DNA of 64,000 nucleotides, taken from contig NZ_NSFT01000011.1 in the NCBI RefSeq assembly GCF_002294725.1, forward strand, positions 93,915 through 157,914, in the 5' to 3' direction. Of the stretch, positions 27,642 to 37,038 are shown piece by piece. The number at the start of each line of letters is the position of its first letter. The first letter of the stretch is position 1. Source of the DNA: Mesorhizobium sp. WSM4313 (GTDB lineage: Bacteria > Pseudomonadota > Alphaproteobacteria > Rhizobiales > Rhizobiaceae). A program made the translations under genes and the position numbers. The notes below the pieces were generated by a model. That model saw only the letters and a list, made by a program, of their open reading frames with translations, searched no databases and was not told the origin of the DNA.

Positions 27642-27952
27642 CTTAGGCTTAAGTTCATGTGATGCTTGAAGTTCCAGTGATCTGAAACAGCCGTAGAACC
27701 GTTGCCTCAAAGACTCACAATTCACTTTTTGCGGCTGTTTTCGCGGAAAGTGAATCTCTCGGAATCATAGGTACTTGCCAGCGAATCAACTCTCTGATTC
27801 TCTGCCCTAAAGCGTTTCCTGATTTGAGTCGTTCGACGCGTTAAGCCGCGTTTTCCGTCTGGGGGGCAACCTGCCGGAGGGCTCGGACTCAATGTTTGGA
27901 AATGCGGTGCGGGAATATCGGTTGCAGGCCCGGCGTGAGAGGGGATGACGGG
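27642..27952. promoter_or_regulatory. murB-ddl intergenic region with a GANTC cluster
   Basis: This 311-bp gap holds no gene but has seven GANTC sites, at 27712, 27752, 27762, 27783, 27796, 27826 and 27886 (first base of each). GANTC is the methylation target of the cell-cycle methyltransferase CcrM. Two of them form the dyad GAATCA-N6-TGATTC (27783-27800). The placement suggests a methylation-sensitive promoter for ddl-ftsQ-ftsA-ftsZ. No confident -35/-10 pair was found. Confidence 0.6.
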
Positions 27953-28879
27953 ATGAAGAAGAAGCATGTGGCTGTCCTCCTGGGTGGATTCTCCTCGGAG
28001 CGGCCCGTGTCTCTGTCCTCGGGGAAGGCGTGTGCGGATGCGCTCGAGAATGAAGGCTATCAGGTCACCCGGGTCGATGTTTCGCGCGATGTCGGGTCTG
28101 TGCTTGCCGAGCTCAAGCCTGATGTCGCTTTCAACGCGCTGCACGGTCCGTTCGGCGAGGACGGCACCATCCAGGGAATTCTCGAATATCTCGCAATTCC
28201 CTACACCCATTCGGGTGTGCTCGCTTCGGCGCTCGCCATGAACAAGGAACAGGCCAAGAAGATTGCCAAGGCGTCCGGCATTCCGGTCGCGGAGTCGAAG
28301 GTGGTCAACCGTTTCGCCGTCCAGAACAAGCATCCGATGAAGCCGCCTTATGTGGTCAAGCCGGTCAATGAGGGGTCGAGCTTCGGCGTGGTCATCGTGC
28401 ATGAGGGGCAGTCGCATCCGCCGCAGGTGATCGGCTCCACGGAATGGCAATATGGCGAGATCGTCATGGTCGAGCGCTACATTCATGGCCGCGAATTGAC
28501 CTGCGCGGTGATGGGCGACGTGGCGCTCGGCGTCTGCGAGATCATCCCGACCGGGCATTCCTTCTACGATTACGATTCAAAATACGTTCCCGGCGGATCA
28601 AAACACGAAATCCCTGCTAAAATTTCACCGAATATTTACCAAAAAATACAGACACTGGCCCTCAAGGCTCATCTTGCCATTGGTTGCCGGGGCGTCTCCC
28701 GATCGGACTTCCGTTACGACGATCGCCACTCCGAAAACGGCGAGGTTGTCTGGCTCGAGGTCAACACTCAGCCGGGCATGACGCCGACGTCTCTGGTGCC
28801 TGAAATCGCCGCGCAAGCGGGACATTCGTTCGGCGATTTGTTGAGTTGGATGGTGGAGGACGCTTCGTGTCTGCGTTGA
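27953..28879 (+). CDS. ddl: D-alanine:D-alanine ligase
   Basis: A 308-residue ATP-grasp enzyme. The N-terminal loop VLLGGFSSERPVSLSSG, the central GPFGEDGTIQG and the C-terminal LEVNTQPGMTPTSL are DdlB signatures. It makes the D-Ala-D-Ala dipeptide used by MurF. ATG 27953 follows a GAGGGGATGACGGG stretch and is preferred over an in-frame codon at 27896. It is the first gene after the GANTC-rich gap, so it probably heads a ddl-ftsQAZ sub-operon, and its end overlaps ftsQ. Confidence 0.94.
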   Translation: MKKKHVAVLLGGFSSERPVSLSSGKACADALENEGYQVTRVDVSRDVGSVLAELKPDVAFNALHGPFGEDGTIQGILEYLAIPYTHSGVLASALAMNKEQAKKIAKASGIPVAESKVVNRFAVQNKHPMKPPYVVKPVNEGSSFGVVIVHEGQSHPPQVIGSTEWQYGEIVMVERYIHGRELTCAVMGDVALGVCEIIPTGHSFYDYDSKYVPGGSKHEIPAKISPNIYQKIQTLALKAHLAIGCRGVSRSDFRYDDRHSENGEVVWLEVNTQPGMTPTSLVPEIAAQAGHSFGDLLSWMVEDASCLR

Positions 28880-29811
28880 GGTTGGGGCAGGGTAATGGCG
28901 TCGGCGCGGCTGGTCTCGCGCTGTTCGGCATGTCGCTGTCATTCGACCGTTTCGTTTTGCCGCGTCAGCTTCGCCGGCCGATGCGCGTGCTGGCGCGCCT
29001 GTGCGGCGGCGAGTATGAGGCGCCGCGCTTTTCGGCGGCGATCCTTTCCGCCGCGCTGATCGCGTCGAGCAGCGCCTACGGCGCCTATCTCGGCGGCTAC
29101 GGCGACAGCATCGTGCAAGGCATCACGGCGCGCACCGGCTTTGCTGTCGACCAGATCAAGGTGGTCGGCAACCGCCAGACCTCCGAGATCGATGTGCTCG
29201 ACCGGCTCGGCCTCGACGGCTGGACCTCGCTGATCGGCTTCGATGCCGAGGCCGCGCGCGAGCGCATCGCGACGCTGCCGTGGGTCGAGGGAGCCGCGGT
29301 GCGCAAGATCTACCCGCATACGCTGGAAGTGCGCATAGAGGAGCGCCAACCCTTCGCGCTTTGGCAGCAGGGCACCTCGGTCTCGGTCATCGAGCGGTCG
29401 GGCGAGGTGATCGCGCCGTTCTCGGGCGGCAAGCAGGTGCTGCTGCCGCTGATCATCGGCACCGGCGCGCCGGCCATGGCGCCGGCCTTCCTCGCCAAGA
29501 TCGACCGCTATCCCGAGCTTGCGGCGCGGGTCAAAGGCTACATTCGGGTCGGCGAACGGCGCTGGGACCTGAGGCTGGAAAACGGCATCACGATCAAGCT
29601 GCCGGAAGACGGCGAGGACCAGGCGATCGCCGAACTCGTCAAGATCGACCATGACAACGGATTGCTGACCCGCGACATCGCCGCCGTCGACATGCGGCTT
29701 TCTGACCGGCTGGTCGTGGAGCTGTCGCCGGAGGCGGCGACACAGCGCGAAGCAGCGCTCAGCGACAAGACGAAGTCCCTGGCCAAGCGCAAGGTGGAGA
29801 GAAAGATATGA
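28867..29811 (+). CDS. ftsQ: cell division protein FtsQ
   Basis: A 314-residue bitopic protein with a cytoplasmic N-terminus, a membrane segment at about residues 55-75, a POTRA domain (FAVDQIKVVGNRQTSE, near 96-165) and a beta domain. FtsQ scaffolds FtsB and FtsL in the divisome. The likely start is GTG 28867, inside the last codons of ddl (13-base overlap), giving MSALRLGQ. The C-terminus is Lys-rich and overlaps ftsA by 4 bases. Confidence 0.9.
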   Translation: MSALRLGQGNGVGAAGLALFGMSLSFDRFVLPRQLRRPMRVLARLCGGEYEAPRFSAAILSAALIASSSAYGAYLGGYGDSIVQGITARTGFAVDQIKVVGNRQTSEIDVLDRLGLDGWTSLIGFDAEAARERIATLPWVEGAAVRKIYPHTLEVRIEERQPFALWQQGTSVSVIERSGEVIAPFSGGKQVLLPLIIGTGAPAMAPAFLAKIDRYPELAARVKGYIRVGERRWDLRLENGITIKLPEDGEDQAIAELVKIDHDNGLLTRDIAAVDMRLSDRLVVELSPEAATQREAALSDKTKSLAKRKVERKI

Positions 29812-31115
29812 GCTGGCTTGGCGGCGGCAGCGACGCTTCTTCGCGCCGGTCGGGCACGCTCACGGTGCTCGATGTCGGCTCCAGCAAGGTTTGCTGCGTC
29901 GTGGCGAAGCTGAAGCCGAACGAGGACGGCAAGCTGCTGCGCGGACGTTCGCATCGCATCCAGGTGATCGGCATCGGCCACCAGAAATCGCAAGGTGTGA
30001 AGTCCGGCGTGGTGGTCGATCTCGATCGCGCCGAGCATGCCATCCGGCTTGCCGTCGATGCGGCCGAGCGCATGGCCGGGCTCACCGTCGATTCCCTCAT
30101 CGTCAACATGACGGCTGGCCGGCTGAAGAGCGAAGCCTTCTCAGCGACGATCAATCTCGGCGGCCATCAGGTCGAGGAAGTCGACATCAAGCGCGTGCTC
30201 GCCGCCGGCGCCAAACAGGCGCTCAGGGCGGAGCGCGAGGTGATCCATTCGCTGCCCGTCGGTTTCTCGCTCGACGGCGAGCGCGGCATGCGCGACCCGC
30301 GCGGCATGATGGGCGATGCGCTTGGCGTCGACATGCATGTGCTGACGGGCGACGCGGCCCCGATGCGAAATCTGGAGCTTTGCATCAACCGCTCGCATCT
30401 GTCGGTCGAGCGCATGGTGGCGACGCCCTATGCCAGCGGGCTTGCCTCACTGGTCGACGACGAGCTCGAAATGGGCGCAGCCTGTATCGACATGGGCGGC
30501 GGGACGACGACCATCTCGGTCTTCTCGGAGGGCAAGTTCGTCCATGGCGACGCGATCGCCATCGGCGGCAACCATGTGACGCTCGACATGGCCAAGGGCC
30601 TGTCGACCTCGCTCGATGCCGCGGAACGGCTGAAGGTGATGCATGGCTCGGCGCTGCCCGGCAGCGCCGACGACCGCGACCTCGTCTCGATCCAGCCGAT
30701 CGGCGAGGAAGGCGATGTGCCGCTGCAGATCCCGCGCTCGGTAATGACGCGCATCATCCGCGCCCGTATCGACGAGACGCTGGAGCTTCTGCGCGACCGG
30801 CTGAACAAGTCCGGCTACGGCAATGCCGTCGGCAAGCGGGTGGTGCTCACCGGCGGCGCAAGCCAGCTCGCCGGCCTGCCGGAAGCGGCGCGCCGCATTC
30901 TCGGGCGCAATGTGCGCATCGGCCGGCCGCTCGGCGTCGCAGGCCTGCCGGAGGCGGCCAAGGGACCGGCGTTCTCGACCCCGGTCGGACTGATGATCTA
31001 TCCGCAGATGGCGAGCTTCGAGAGCCATTCGGCGAAAGGACTTTCCGGTTTCAGGATGACCGGAACGGGCGGAAAACTGCATCGCATGAGTCAGTGGTTG
31101 AGAGACAGTTTTTAA
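29808..31115 (+). CDS. ftsA: cell division protein FtsA
   Basis: A 435-residue actin-family ATPase. The N-terminal phosphate loop reads LTVLDVGSSKVCCVVAKL (near 22-39), the 1C/SHS2 domain lies about 95-175, and CIDMGGGTTTISVF (about 226-239) is the second phosphate loop. A C-terminal amphipathic stretch (MSQWLRDSF) would tether it to the membrane. FtsA anchors FtsZ filaments and recruits later divisome proteins. ATGA overlaps the ftsQ stop. Confidence 0.95.
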   Translation: MSWLGGGSDASSRRSGTLTVLDVGSSKVCCVVAKLKPNEDGKLLRGRSHRIQVIGIGHQKSQGVKSGVVVDLDRAEHAIRLAVDAAERMAGLTVDSLIVNMTAGRLKSEAFSATINLGGHQVEEVDIKRVLAAGAKQALRAEREVIHSLPVGFSLDGERGMRDPRGMMGDALGVDMHVLTGDAAPMRNLELCINRSHLSVERMVATPYASGLASLVDDELEMGAACIDMGGGTTTISVFSEGKFVHGDAIAIGGNHVTLDMAKGLSTSLDAAERLKVMHGSALPGSADDRDLVSIQPIGEEGDVPLQIPRSVMTRIIRARIDETLELLRDRLNKSGYGNAVGKRVVLTGGASQLAGLPEAARRILGRNVRIGRPLGVAGLPEAAKGPAFSTPVGLMIYPQMASFESHSAKGLSGFRMTGTGGKLHRMSQWLRDSF

Positions 31116-31181
31116 TTGACGGGGACAGCCCCATAGGCGGCCGCAGCGGCGAGGCGGCGGGAAAGGCAAAGGACGGAGACA

Positions 31182-32843
31182 ATGACCATCAATCTGCAGA
31201 AGCCGGACATCACCGAGCTCAAGCCACGCATCACCGTGTTCGGTGTCGGCGGCGGCGGCGGCAATGCCGTGAACAACATGATCACAGCCGGCCTGCGCGG
31301 CGTCGAGTTCGTGGTGGCCAACACCGACGCGCAGGCGCTGACGATGTCCAAGGCCGAGCGGCTGATCCAGCTCGGCGCGCATGTCACCGAAGGCCTCGGC
31401 GCCGGCTCGCAGCCGGAAGTCGGCCGCGCGGCGGCGGAAGAGTGCATCGACGAGATCATCGATCATCTCTCCAACACCCATATGTGCTTCGTAACCGCCG
31501 GCATGGGCGGCGGCACCGGCACGGGCGCCGCTCCGGTCGTTGCCCGCGCGGCGCGCGAGAAGGGCATCCTCACCGTCGGCGTCGTCACCAAGCCGTTCCA
31601 TTTCGAGGGCCAGCGCCGCATGAAGACGGCCGACATGGGCATCGAGGAACTGCAGAAATGTGTTGATACGCTGATCGTCATCCCCAACCAGAACCTGTTC
31701 CGGCTGGCCAATGACAAGACCACCTTCGCCGATGCCTTCGCAATGGCCGACCAGGTGCTCTACTCGGGCGTCGCCTGCATCACCGACCTGATGGTCAAGG
31801 AAGGCCTGATCAATCTCGACTTCGCCGACGTCCGCTCGGTGATGCGCGAGATGGGCAAGGCGATGATGGGCACGGGCGAAGCTTCGGGCGAGGGCCGCGC
31901 GATGGCCGCCGCTGAAGCCGCCATCGCCAACCCGCTGCTCGACGAGACCTCGATGAAGGGCGCCAAGGGCCTGCTGATCTCGATCACCGGCGGCCGCGAT
32001 CTCACCCTGTTCGAGGTGGACGAGGCCGCGACCCGCATCCGCGAGGAAGTCGACCAGGACGCCAACATCATCCTGGGCGCCACCTTCGACGAAGAGCTGG
32101 AAGGCGTGATCCGCGTGTCGGTCGTCGCCACCGGCATCGACAAGTCGGCGGCCGAAATAGCGGCTGCGCCGATCTCGATCCGCGCGCCGCAGAAGCCGGC
32201 CGCCCGCCCGGCGGCGGCTCCGGTGGCAGAAATCCGCCCCGCTCCGGTTCAGCCGCAGGCCTATGAGCCGCGCGCGGCCGATCCGGTCGCGGAGGCGATC
32301 CAGCTTGCCGAGGCAAATGCCGCCGCCATGGCGCAGCCGCGCGCCGTGCCGATGGACGACTTCCGGCCGCAGAGCAAGATCTTCCAAGCCCCGCCTGCGC
32401 AGCCGCAGCCGCAGCCGGTGGTGCCGCAGCAGGTCATGCAGCAGCCTGCGCCGCAGCGCGAGATGCCGCAGCCGGTGGCCGCGGCGCCGCAGCGTATGCC
32501 GCGCGTGGAAGACTTTCCGCCGGTGGTAAGGGCTGAAGTCGAAGCCAAGAGCCGGCCGGCGGACCATGAGAACAGCGGTCCGATGGGGCTGATCAAGCGG
32601 CTGACCAACGGCCTTACCCGCCGCGAGGAAGAGCCGGCCCGGCTCCAGCCGGCGCAGCCGCGCGAGCCGAAGCTGCGTCAGGCCGCGCCCGAGATGCGCC
32701 GTCTCGCCAGCCAGGATCCTGCGCTCTATGCGCCGCGCCGCGGCCAGCTCGACGACCAGGGCCGGCTGACGCCGCAGGCCCGCACGGTTCAGGAAGACGA
32801 CCAGCTGGAAATCCCGGCCTTCCTGCGCCGTCAGGCCAACTGA
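31182..32843 (+). CDS. ftsZ: cell division GTPase FtsZ
   Basis: A 553-residue tubulin homologue. The GTPase core covers about residues 14-320, with the signature GGGTGTG at 109-115. A roughly 220-residue Pro/Gln/Ala-rich linker follows, ending in the conserved C-terminal peptide EIPAFLRRQ (543-551) that binds FtsA and other partners. The long linker is typical of alphaproteobacteria. ATG 31182 follows AAAGGACGGAGACA. A terminator-like hairpin lies at 32889-32918. Confidence 0.96.
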   Translation: MTINLQKPDITELKPRITVFGVGGGGGNAVNNMITAGLRGVEFVVANTDAQALTMSKAERLIQLGAHVTEGLGAGSQPEVGRAAAEECIDEIIDHLSNTHMCFVTAGMGGGTGTGAAPVVARAAREKGILTVGVVTKPFHFEGQRRMKTADMGIEELQKCVDTLIVIPNQNLFRLANDKTTFADAFAMADQVLYSGVACITDLMVKEGLINLDFADVRSVMREMGKAMMGTGEASGEGRAMAAAEAAIANPLLDETSMKGAKGLLISITGGRDLTLFEVDEAATRIREEVDQDANIILGATFDEELEGVIRVSVVATGIDKSAAEIAAAPISIRAPQKPAARPAAAPVAEIRPAPVQPQAYEPRAADPVAEAIQLAEANAAAMAQPRAVPMDDFRPQSKIFQAPPAQPQPQPVVPQQVMQQPAPQREMPQPVAAAPQRMPRVEDFPPVVRAEVEAKSRPADHENSGPMGLIKRLTNGLTRREEEPARLQPAQPREPKLRQAAPEMRRLASQDPALYAPRRGQLDDQGRLTPQARTVQEDDQLEIPAFLRRQAN

Positions 32844-32888
32844 TCGATACGGCGGACCGCCAATCGTTAACGGTATATAACAGTTGTT

Positions 32889-32925
32889 AACAGGCAGACG
32901 AGAAATCGTCTGCCTGTTGCTTTTG
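32889..32925 (+). terminator. terminator-like hairpin after ftsZ
   Basis: A 13-bp stem AACAGGCAGACGA/TCGTCTGCCTGTT (32889-32901 and 32906-32918) with a GAAA loop, followed by GCTTTTGC. It would separate the dcw operon from lpxC. Confidence 0.8.
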
Positions 32926-33199
32926 CAAAAGACATTTAAAACAAGGCTTTACGAGCTGTTTCTGATGCGTTTCCGTGGTTACACGGGGTAAGAAACCGTG
33001 ATTTGGAGTCTCCAGGGCGGGCCATTATCTTCGCCACGGACTAAAGTCGGTTTGCCGGGATTCGGGGAGTAGCCCTGCTTGCCGATTATACAGAGCCGCG
33101 TGCTCTTGCTTATTTTGCCGCCTTTGCGCGAGCGTCAGACCATCAGTCTGACTGCAAGATACCCAAGGCCGATGGAGCGGACGCAGGCATTCAGGGCGT
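32919..33199. promoter_or_regulatory. lpxC upstream region
   Basis: The full ftsZ-lpxC gap is 356 bp (32844-33199), starting with the AT-rich GTTAACGGTATATAAC and the hairpin. The remaining part has an interrupted dyad CACGG/CCGTG near 32985-33000 and two GANTC sites (33006, 33059). It presumably holds the lpxC promoter, but I see no convincing -35/-10 pair and no gene. Confidence 0.35.
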
Positions 33200-34147
33200 A
33201 TGGGGTTACTCTTGCACGACTATCAGACGACAGTGAAATCGCGCGTGACGCTGGCTGGGATCGGCGTCCATAGCGGCAAAACCGTGACCGTTCACTTCCT
33301 GCCGGCCGATGCCGATACGGGCATCGTCTTTCATCTTTCGAATGGCGGCGAAGCCCGGGAGCTCCGCGCCCTGGTCGCGGAAGTCGGCGCCACCGATCTC
33401 TGCACCATGCTTGGCGATCCGGCCGGCGATCATATCGGCACCGTCGAGCATCTGATGGCCACGGTGTTCGGTCTCGGCATAGACAATTTGATCATCGAGA
33501 TCGACGGTTCGGAAGTCCCCATTCTCGACGGCAGCGCCATGGCCTTCGTCGAGGCCATCGACCAGGCCGGCATCGAGACGCTGGCGGTGAGGCGTCGCTA
33601 CATCCGTGTCGTCAAGCCGGTGCGCGTGGAAGCCGGCGCGTCCTGGGCGGAGTTCCGCCCCTATGACGGCACGCGGTTCGAGGTCGAGATCGATTTCGAG
33701 AGCCCGGCGATCGGCCGCCAGCAATTCGCCTCCGACATCAATCCCGACATCTTCCGCCGCGACATCGCGCGCGCTCGCACATTCGGCTTCATGAAGGACG
33801 TCGAGAGGCTTTGGGCCGCCGGCTACGCGCTCGGCTCGTCGCTCGAAAACTCGCTTGTCATCGGCGACGACAACCGCGTCATCAATGTCGGCGGGCTGCG
33901 CTATCCCAACGAATTCGCCCGTCACAAGACGCTCGATGCGATGGGCGATCTGGCGCTGGCCGGCGCGCGCTTCATCGGCTGTTTCCGTTCCTATCGCGGC
34001 GGCCACCGGATGAACGCGTCTGCGTTGCGCCGGCTGCTTTCCGACCACACGGCCTTCGAGATTGTCGAGACGAGGCGCCGAGAGCGCGGCCGCGTCGCCG
34101 AGATGATCGCTGTCAGCCGGCCGGTCTACGCACCTTGGGTGATCTGA
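33200..34147 (+). CDS. lpxC: UDP-3-O-acyl-N-acetylglucosamine deacetylase LpxC
   Basis: A 315-residue zinc amidase with expected zinc ligands H84 (TVEHLMA), H242 and D246 (HKTLDAMGD), and the catalytic-region His269 in RGGHRMN. It carries out the committed step of lipid A synthesis, removing acetate from UDP-3-O-acyl-GlcNAc. It lies downstream of ftsZ, as in many proteobacteria, linking outer-membrane supply to division. Confidence 0.95.
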   Translation: MGLLLHDYQTTVKSRVTLAGIGVHSGKTVTVHFLPADADTGIVFHLSNGGEARELRALVAEVGATDLCTMLGDPAGDHIGTVEHLMATVFGLGIDNLIIEIDGSEVPILDGSAMAFVEAIDQAGIETLAVRRRYIRVVKPVRVEAGASWAEFRPYDGTRFEVEIDFESPAIGRQQFASDINPDIFRRDIARARTFGFMKDVERLWAAGYALGSSLENSLVIGDDNRVINVGGLRYPNEFARHKTLDAMGDLALAGARFIGCFRSYRGGHRMNASALRRLLSDHTAFEIVETRRRERGRVAEMIAVSRPVYAPWVI

Positions 34148-34349
34148 TTCTTAACCGTTTTCTGGCTTTGTGGTCAGGCTTGTGTTGCATGGCTGCATCA
34201 CCGGGTCGTCAAAACGCGCGGCTTTGATCATCGCGTCGGCCTGCCACAAAAATGTGCGATTGGCCGGACATAGCGTTGCCGGGCAAGGGGATAATGGTTT
34301 ATGGCTTCGGCCCGGGACCGAAACGACGCCGAAGGGGCGGAATCCAAAC

Positions 34350-35219
34350 ATGTTTTTTTCGCGAGTTGGTCAATCGGTAACGCCGCGTCGGGGTGTTTTG
34401 CTGGCGCTGTCGGTGGTTGCTCCCGCGCTCGTGCTGTCGGCCTGCATGTCCTCCGAGAAGGATGTCAACCTGGCGACCTATGTCGACCAGACCGAGCCGG
34501 CCGACGTTCTCTACAACCAGGGCCTGGCCAACATGAATGCCGGCCGCCTCGATGAGGCGAGCAAGAAGTTCGACGCGGTCGACCGCCAGCATCCCTATTC
34601 GGAATTCGCCCGCAAATCGATGGTGATGGGCGCTTTCGCCGATTATCGCGCTGGCAATTACGACGAGGCGATCGGTTCGGCCAAACGCTACCTGACCCTC
34701 TATCCCTCGACAGACGACGCGGCTTACGCGCAGTACATCATCGGCCTCTCCTACTATCGGCAGATCAAGGACGTCACCCAAGACCAGAAGGAAGCGCGCC
34801 AGACCATCCAGACCATGCAGGATCTGGTGACGCGCTGGCCGAACTCCGAATATGTCGGCGACGCCAAGGACAAGATCCGCTTCGCCAGCGACCAGCTCGC
34901 CGGCAAGGAGATGCAGGTCGGCCGCTACTATCTCGAGCGCCGCGAATACATCGCCGCCGTGAAGCGTTTCCGCACCGTGGTCGAGAACTATTCCAACACC
35001 CGCCATGTCGAGGAGGCGCTCGCGCGCCTGACCGAGTCCTATTATGCGATGGGCCTGACCTCGGAAGCGCAGACGGCCGCGGCGGTGCTTGGTCACAATT
35101 ATCCGGACAGCCCGTGGTACAAGGATTCCTACAAGCTCCTGCAGAGCAACGGGCTTGAACCCCGCGAAAATGCCGGATCGTGGATTTCCAAGGCCGGGAA
35201 GCTGATCACCGGCGCCTGA
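34350..35219 (+). CDS. bamD: outer membrane assembly lipoprotein BamD (ComL)
   Basis: A 289-residue lipoprotein with signal peptide and lipobox LVLSAC (Cys at about residue 31), followed by tetratricopeptide-type repeats (DVLYNQGLANMNAGRLDEA, then three to four more) in YfiO/BamD layout. BamD is the essential lipoprotein partner of BamA in inserting outer-membrane beta-barrels. The start at 34350 is the one that yields the signal peptide; the frame is open further upstream. It is followed by recN after 8 bases. Confidence 0.92.
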   Translation: MFFSRVGQSVTPRRGVLLALSVVAPALVLSACMSSEKDVNLATYVDQTEPADVLYNQGLANMNAGRLDEASKKFDAVDRQHPYSEFARKSMVMGAFADYRAGNYDEAIGSAKRYLTLYPSTDDAAYAQYIIGLSYYRQIKDVTQDQKEARQTIQTMQDLVTRWPNSEYVGDAKDKIRFASDQLAGKEMQVGRYYLERREYIAAVKRFRTVVENYSNTRHVEEALARLTESYYAMGLTSEAQTAAAVLGHNYPDSPWYKDSYKLLQSNGLEPRENAGSWISKAGKLITGA

Positions 35220-35227
35220 AGCTTGCG

Positions 35228-36901
35228 ATGCTGTCCAGACTGTCGATCCGCGATATCGTCCTGATCGAGAAGCTGGACATCGACTTCCTGCCTGGGCTTT
35301 CGGTGCTGACCGGCGAAACCGGCGCCGGTAAATCCATCCTGCTCGATGCGTTGTCGCTGGCGCTTGGGGCGCGCGGCGATGCCTCGCTCGTCCGCCATGG
35401 CGCCGCGCAAGGCCAGGTCATCGCGGTGTTCGATGTGCCGCGCAACCATCCGGCACGCGCGTTGCTCGCCGGAAACGACATCGAGGACGATGGCGACATC
35501 ATCCTGCGCCGCGTACAGACCGCCGATGGCCGCACCCGCGTCTTCGTCAACGACCAGCCCTCCAGCGTCACCCTGATGCGCGATGTCGGCCGCGCGCTGG
35601 TCGAGATCCATGGCCAGCATGACGAGCGGGCGCTGGTCGATCCCGGCGCGCATCGCGAATTACTGGACAGTTTCGGCGGCCATCTGGGCGCCGTGCGAGG
35701 CACGGGCGAAGCCTGGCGGTACTGGCGAAACTGCGAGCAGGAGCTTTCCCGGCATCGCGCCAAGGTCGAGGCGGCGGCGCGCGAAGCCGATTATCTGCGC
35801 GCTTCCGTGGCCGAGCTCGCAAGACTCGACCCGCAGCCGGGCGAGGAAACGGAGCTTGCGGAATTGCGCGCGACGATGATGCGCGTCGAAAAGATCGCCG
35901 CCGAGATCCATGATGCGCAGGATGTGCTGTCGGGGCCGTCCTCGCCCTTGCCGCAACTCGCCAGCCTGTTGCGGCGGCTGCAGCGCAAGTCCAGCGAAGC
36001 CCCCGGCCTGCTCGACGACGTGGTGAAATCGCTCGACGAAGCGATGATCTCGCTCGACGCCGCGCAGTCCGGCGTGGAAGCAGCACTTCGCGCCACCGAA
36101 TATGATCCGCAGCGTCTGGAGAAGGCGGAAGAGCGTCTGTTTGCGCTGCGCGCCGCCTCGCGCAAGCACAGTGTCGCGGTCGACGATCTGGCGCAGCTGC
36201 GCGACACGATGGTGGCCGATCTTGCCGACCTCGATGCCGGCGAGGAGCGGCTGCACGCGCTGGCCAAGCAGGCCGCCGCGGCGCGCGAGGCCTACGATAT
36301 TTCCGCGGCGCAGCTGTCGTCGCTGCGCCATGCGGCGGCGGCGGGTCTGACCAAGGCTGTTATGGCGGAACTGCCGGCGCTCAAGCTCGAACGGGCCGAG
36401 TTCATCGTCGAGATGGGAAGCGATGCCGAAAGCCGCATGGAAGAAGGCATCGACCAGGTCGAATTCTGGGTGCGCACCAATCCGGGCACCCGGCCGGGAC
36501 CGATGATGAAGGTCGCTTCCGGTGGCGAGCTCTCGCGCTTCCTTTTGGCGCTGAAGGTGGCGCTGGCCGATCGCGGCTCGGCGCCGACCCTGGTGTTCGA
36601 CGAGATCGACACCGGCGTCGGCGGCGCGGTGGCCGACGCCATCGGCCAGCGGCTGGCGCGGTTGTCAAAGCGGGTACAGGTGCTTTCCGTGACGCATGCG
36701 CCGCAGGTTGCGGCACGCGCCGCCACGCATTTCCTGATCTCCAAATCCGGCGGCAAGGACCGCGTCGCCACCGGCATTGCCGAAATGGACCGCGCGGCGC
36801 GCCAGGAAGAAATCGCGCGCATGCTGGCCGGCGCCGCCATCACCGACGAAGCGCGCGCGGCAGCGGAGCGGTTGCTGCGCGAGAATACGGCTGCCGCATA
36901 G
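35228..36901 (+). CDS. recN: DNA repair protein RecN
   Basis: A 557-residue SMC-like ATPase. Walker A GETGAGKS is at 29-36. A long coiled coil (about 160-380) follows, with an ABC signature region (VASGGELSRFLLALK), Walker B VFDEIDTGVGG, and an H-loop SVTHAPQVAA. RecN acts in double-strand-break repair, bridging DNA ends. It lies 8 bases after bamD and may be co-transcribed. No LexA box (GTTC-N7-GTTC) was seen just upstream. Confidence 0.94.
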   Translation: MLSRLSIRDIVLIEKLDIDFLPGLSVLTGETGAGKSILLDALSLALGARGDASLVRHGAAQGQVIAVFDVPRNHPARALLAGNDIEDDGDIILRRVQTADGRTRVFVNDQPSSVTLMRDVGRALVEIHGQHDERALVDPGAHRELLDSFGGHLGAVRGTGEAWRYWRNCEQELSRHRAKVEAAAREADYLRASVAELARLDPQPGEETELAELRATMMRVEKIAAEIHDAQDVLSGPSSPLPQLASLLRRLQRKSSEAPGLLDDVVKSLDEAMISLDAAQSGVEAALRATEYDPQRLEKAEERLFALRAASRKHSVAVDDLAQLRDTMVADLADLDAGEERLHALAKQAAAAREAYDISAAQLSSLRHAAAAGLTKAVMAELPALKLERAEFIVEMGSDAESRMEEGIDQVEFWVRTNPGTRPGPMMKVASGGELSRFLLALKVALADRGSAPTLVFDEIDTGVGGAVADAIGQRLARLSKRVQVLSVTHAPQVAARAATHFLISKSGGKDRVATGIAEMDRAARQEEIARMLAGAAITDEARAAAERLLRENTAAA

Positions 36902-37038
36902 AAGGTTGGGCCTCGTCGATTCCAATCCGAGTCAGCAGATGGCTGCATCGTGCTGTTCAGCAATGATTTTTGCGCAAGCCCACTCCCTGCCGTCAAATCC
37001 TGATTTATAGTGGCGCGCCACAATCCAAGGACTGATGC

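Noticed and set aside
27841..27855. Possible CtrA site TTAA-N7-TTTC before ddl
   Set aside because: Only one half matches the TTAA-N7-TTAA consensus, so it cannot be told from chance.
30447..32567. 706-residue minus-strand open frame antisense to ftsA-ftsZ
   Set aside because: It is a shadow of ftsZ and ftsA; composition is Arg/His-rich without motifs.
32868..32881. Possible CtrA site in TTAACGGTATATAAC after ftsZ
   Set aside because: The second half is TAAC, not TTAA, and the position after the gene makes a regulatory role unlikely.
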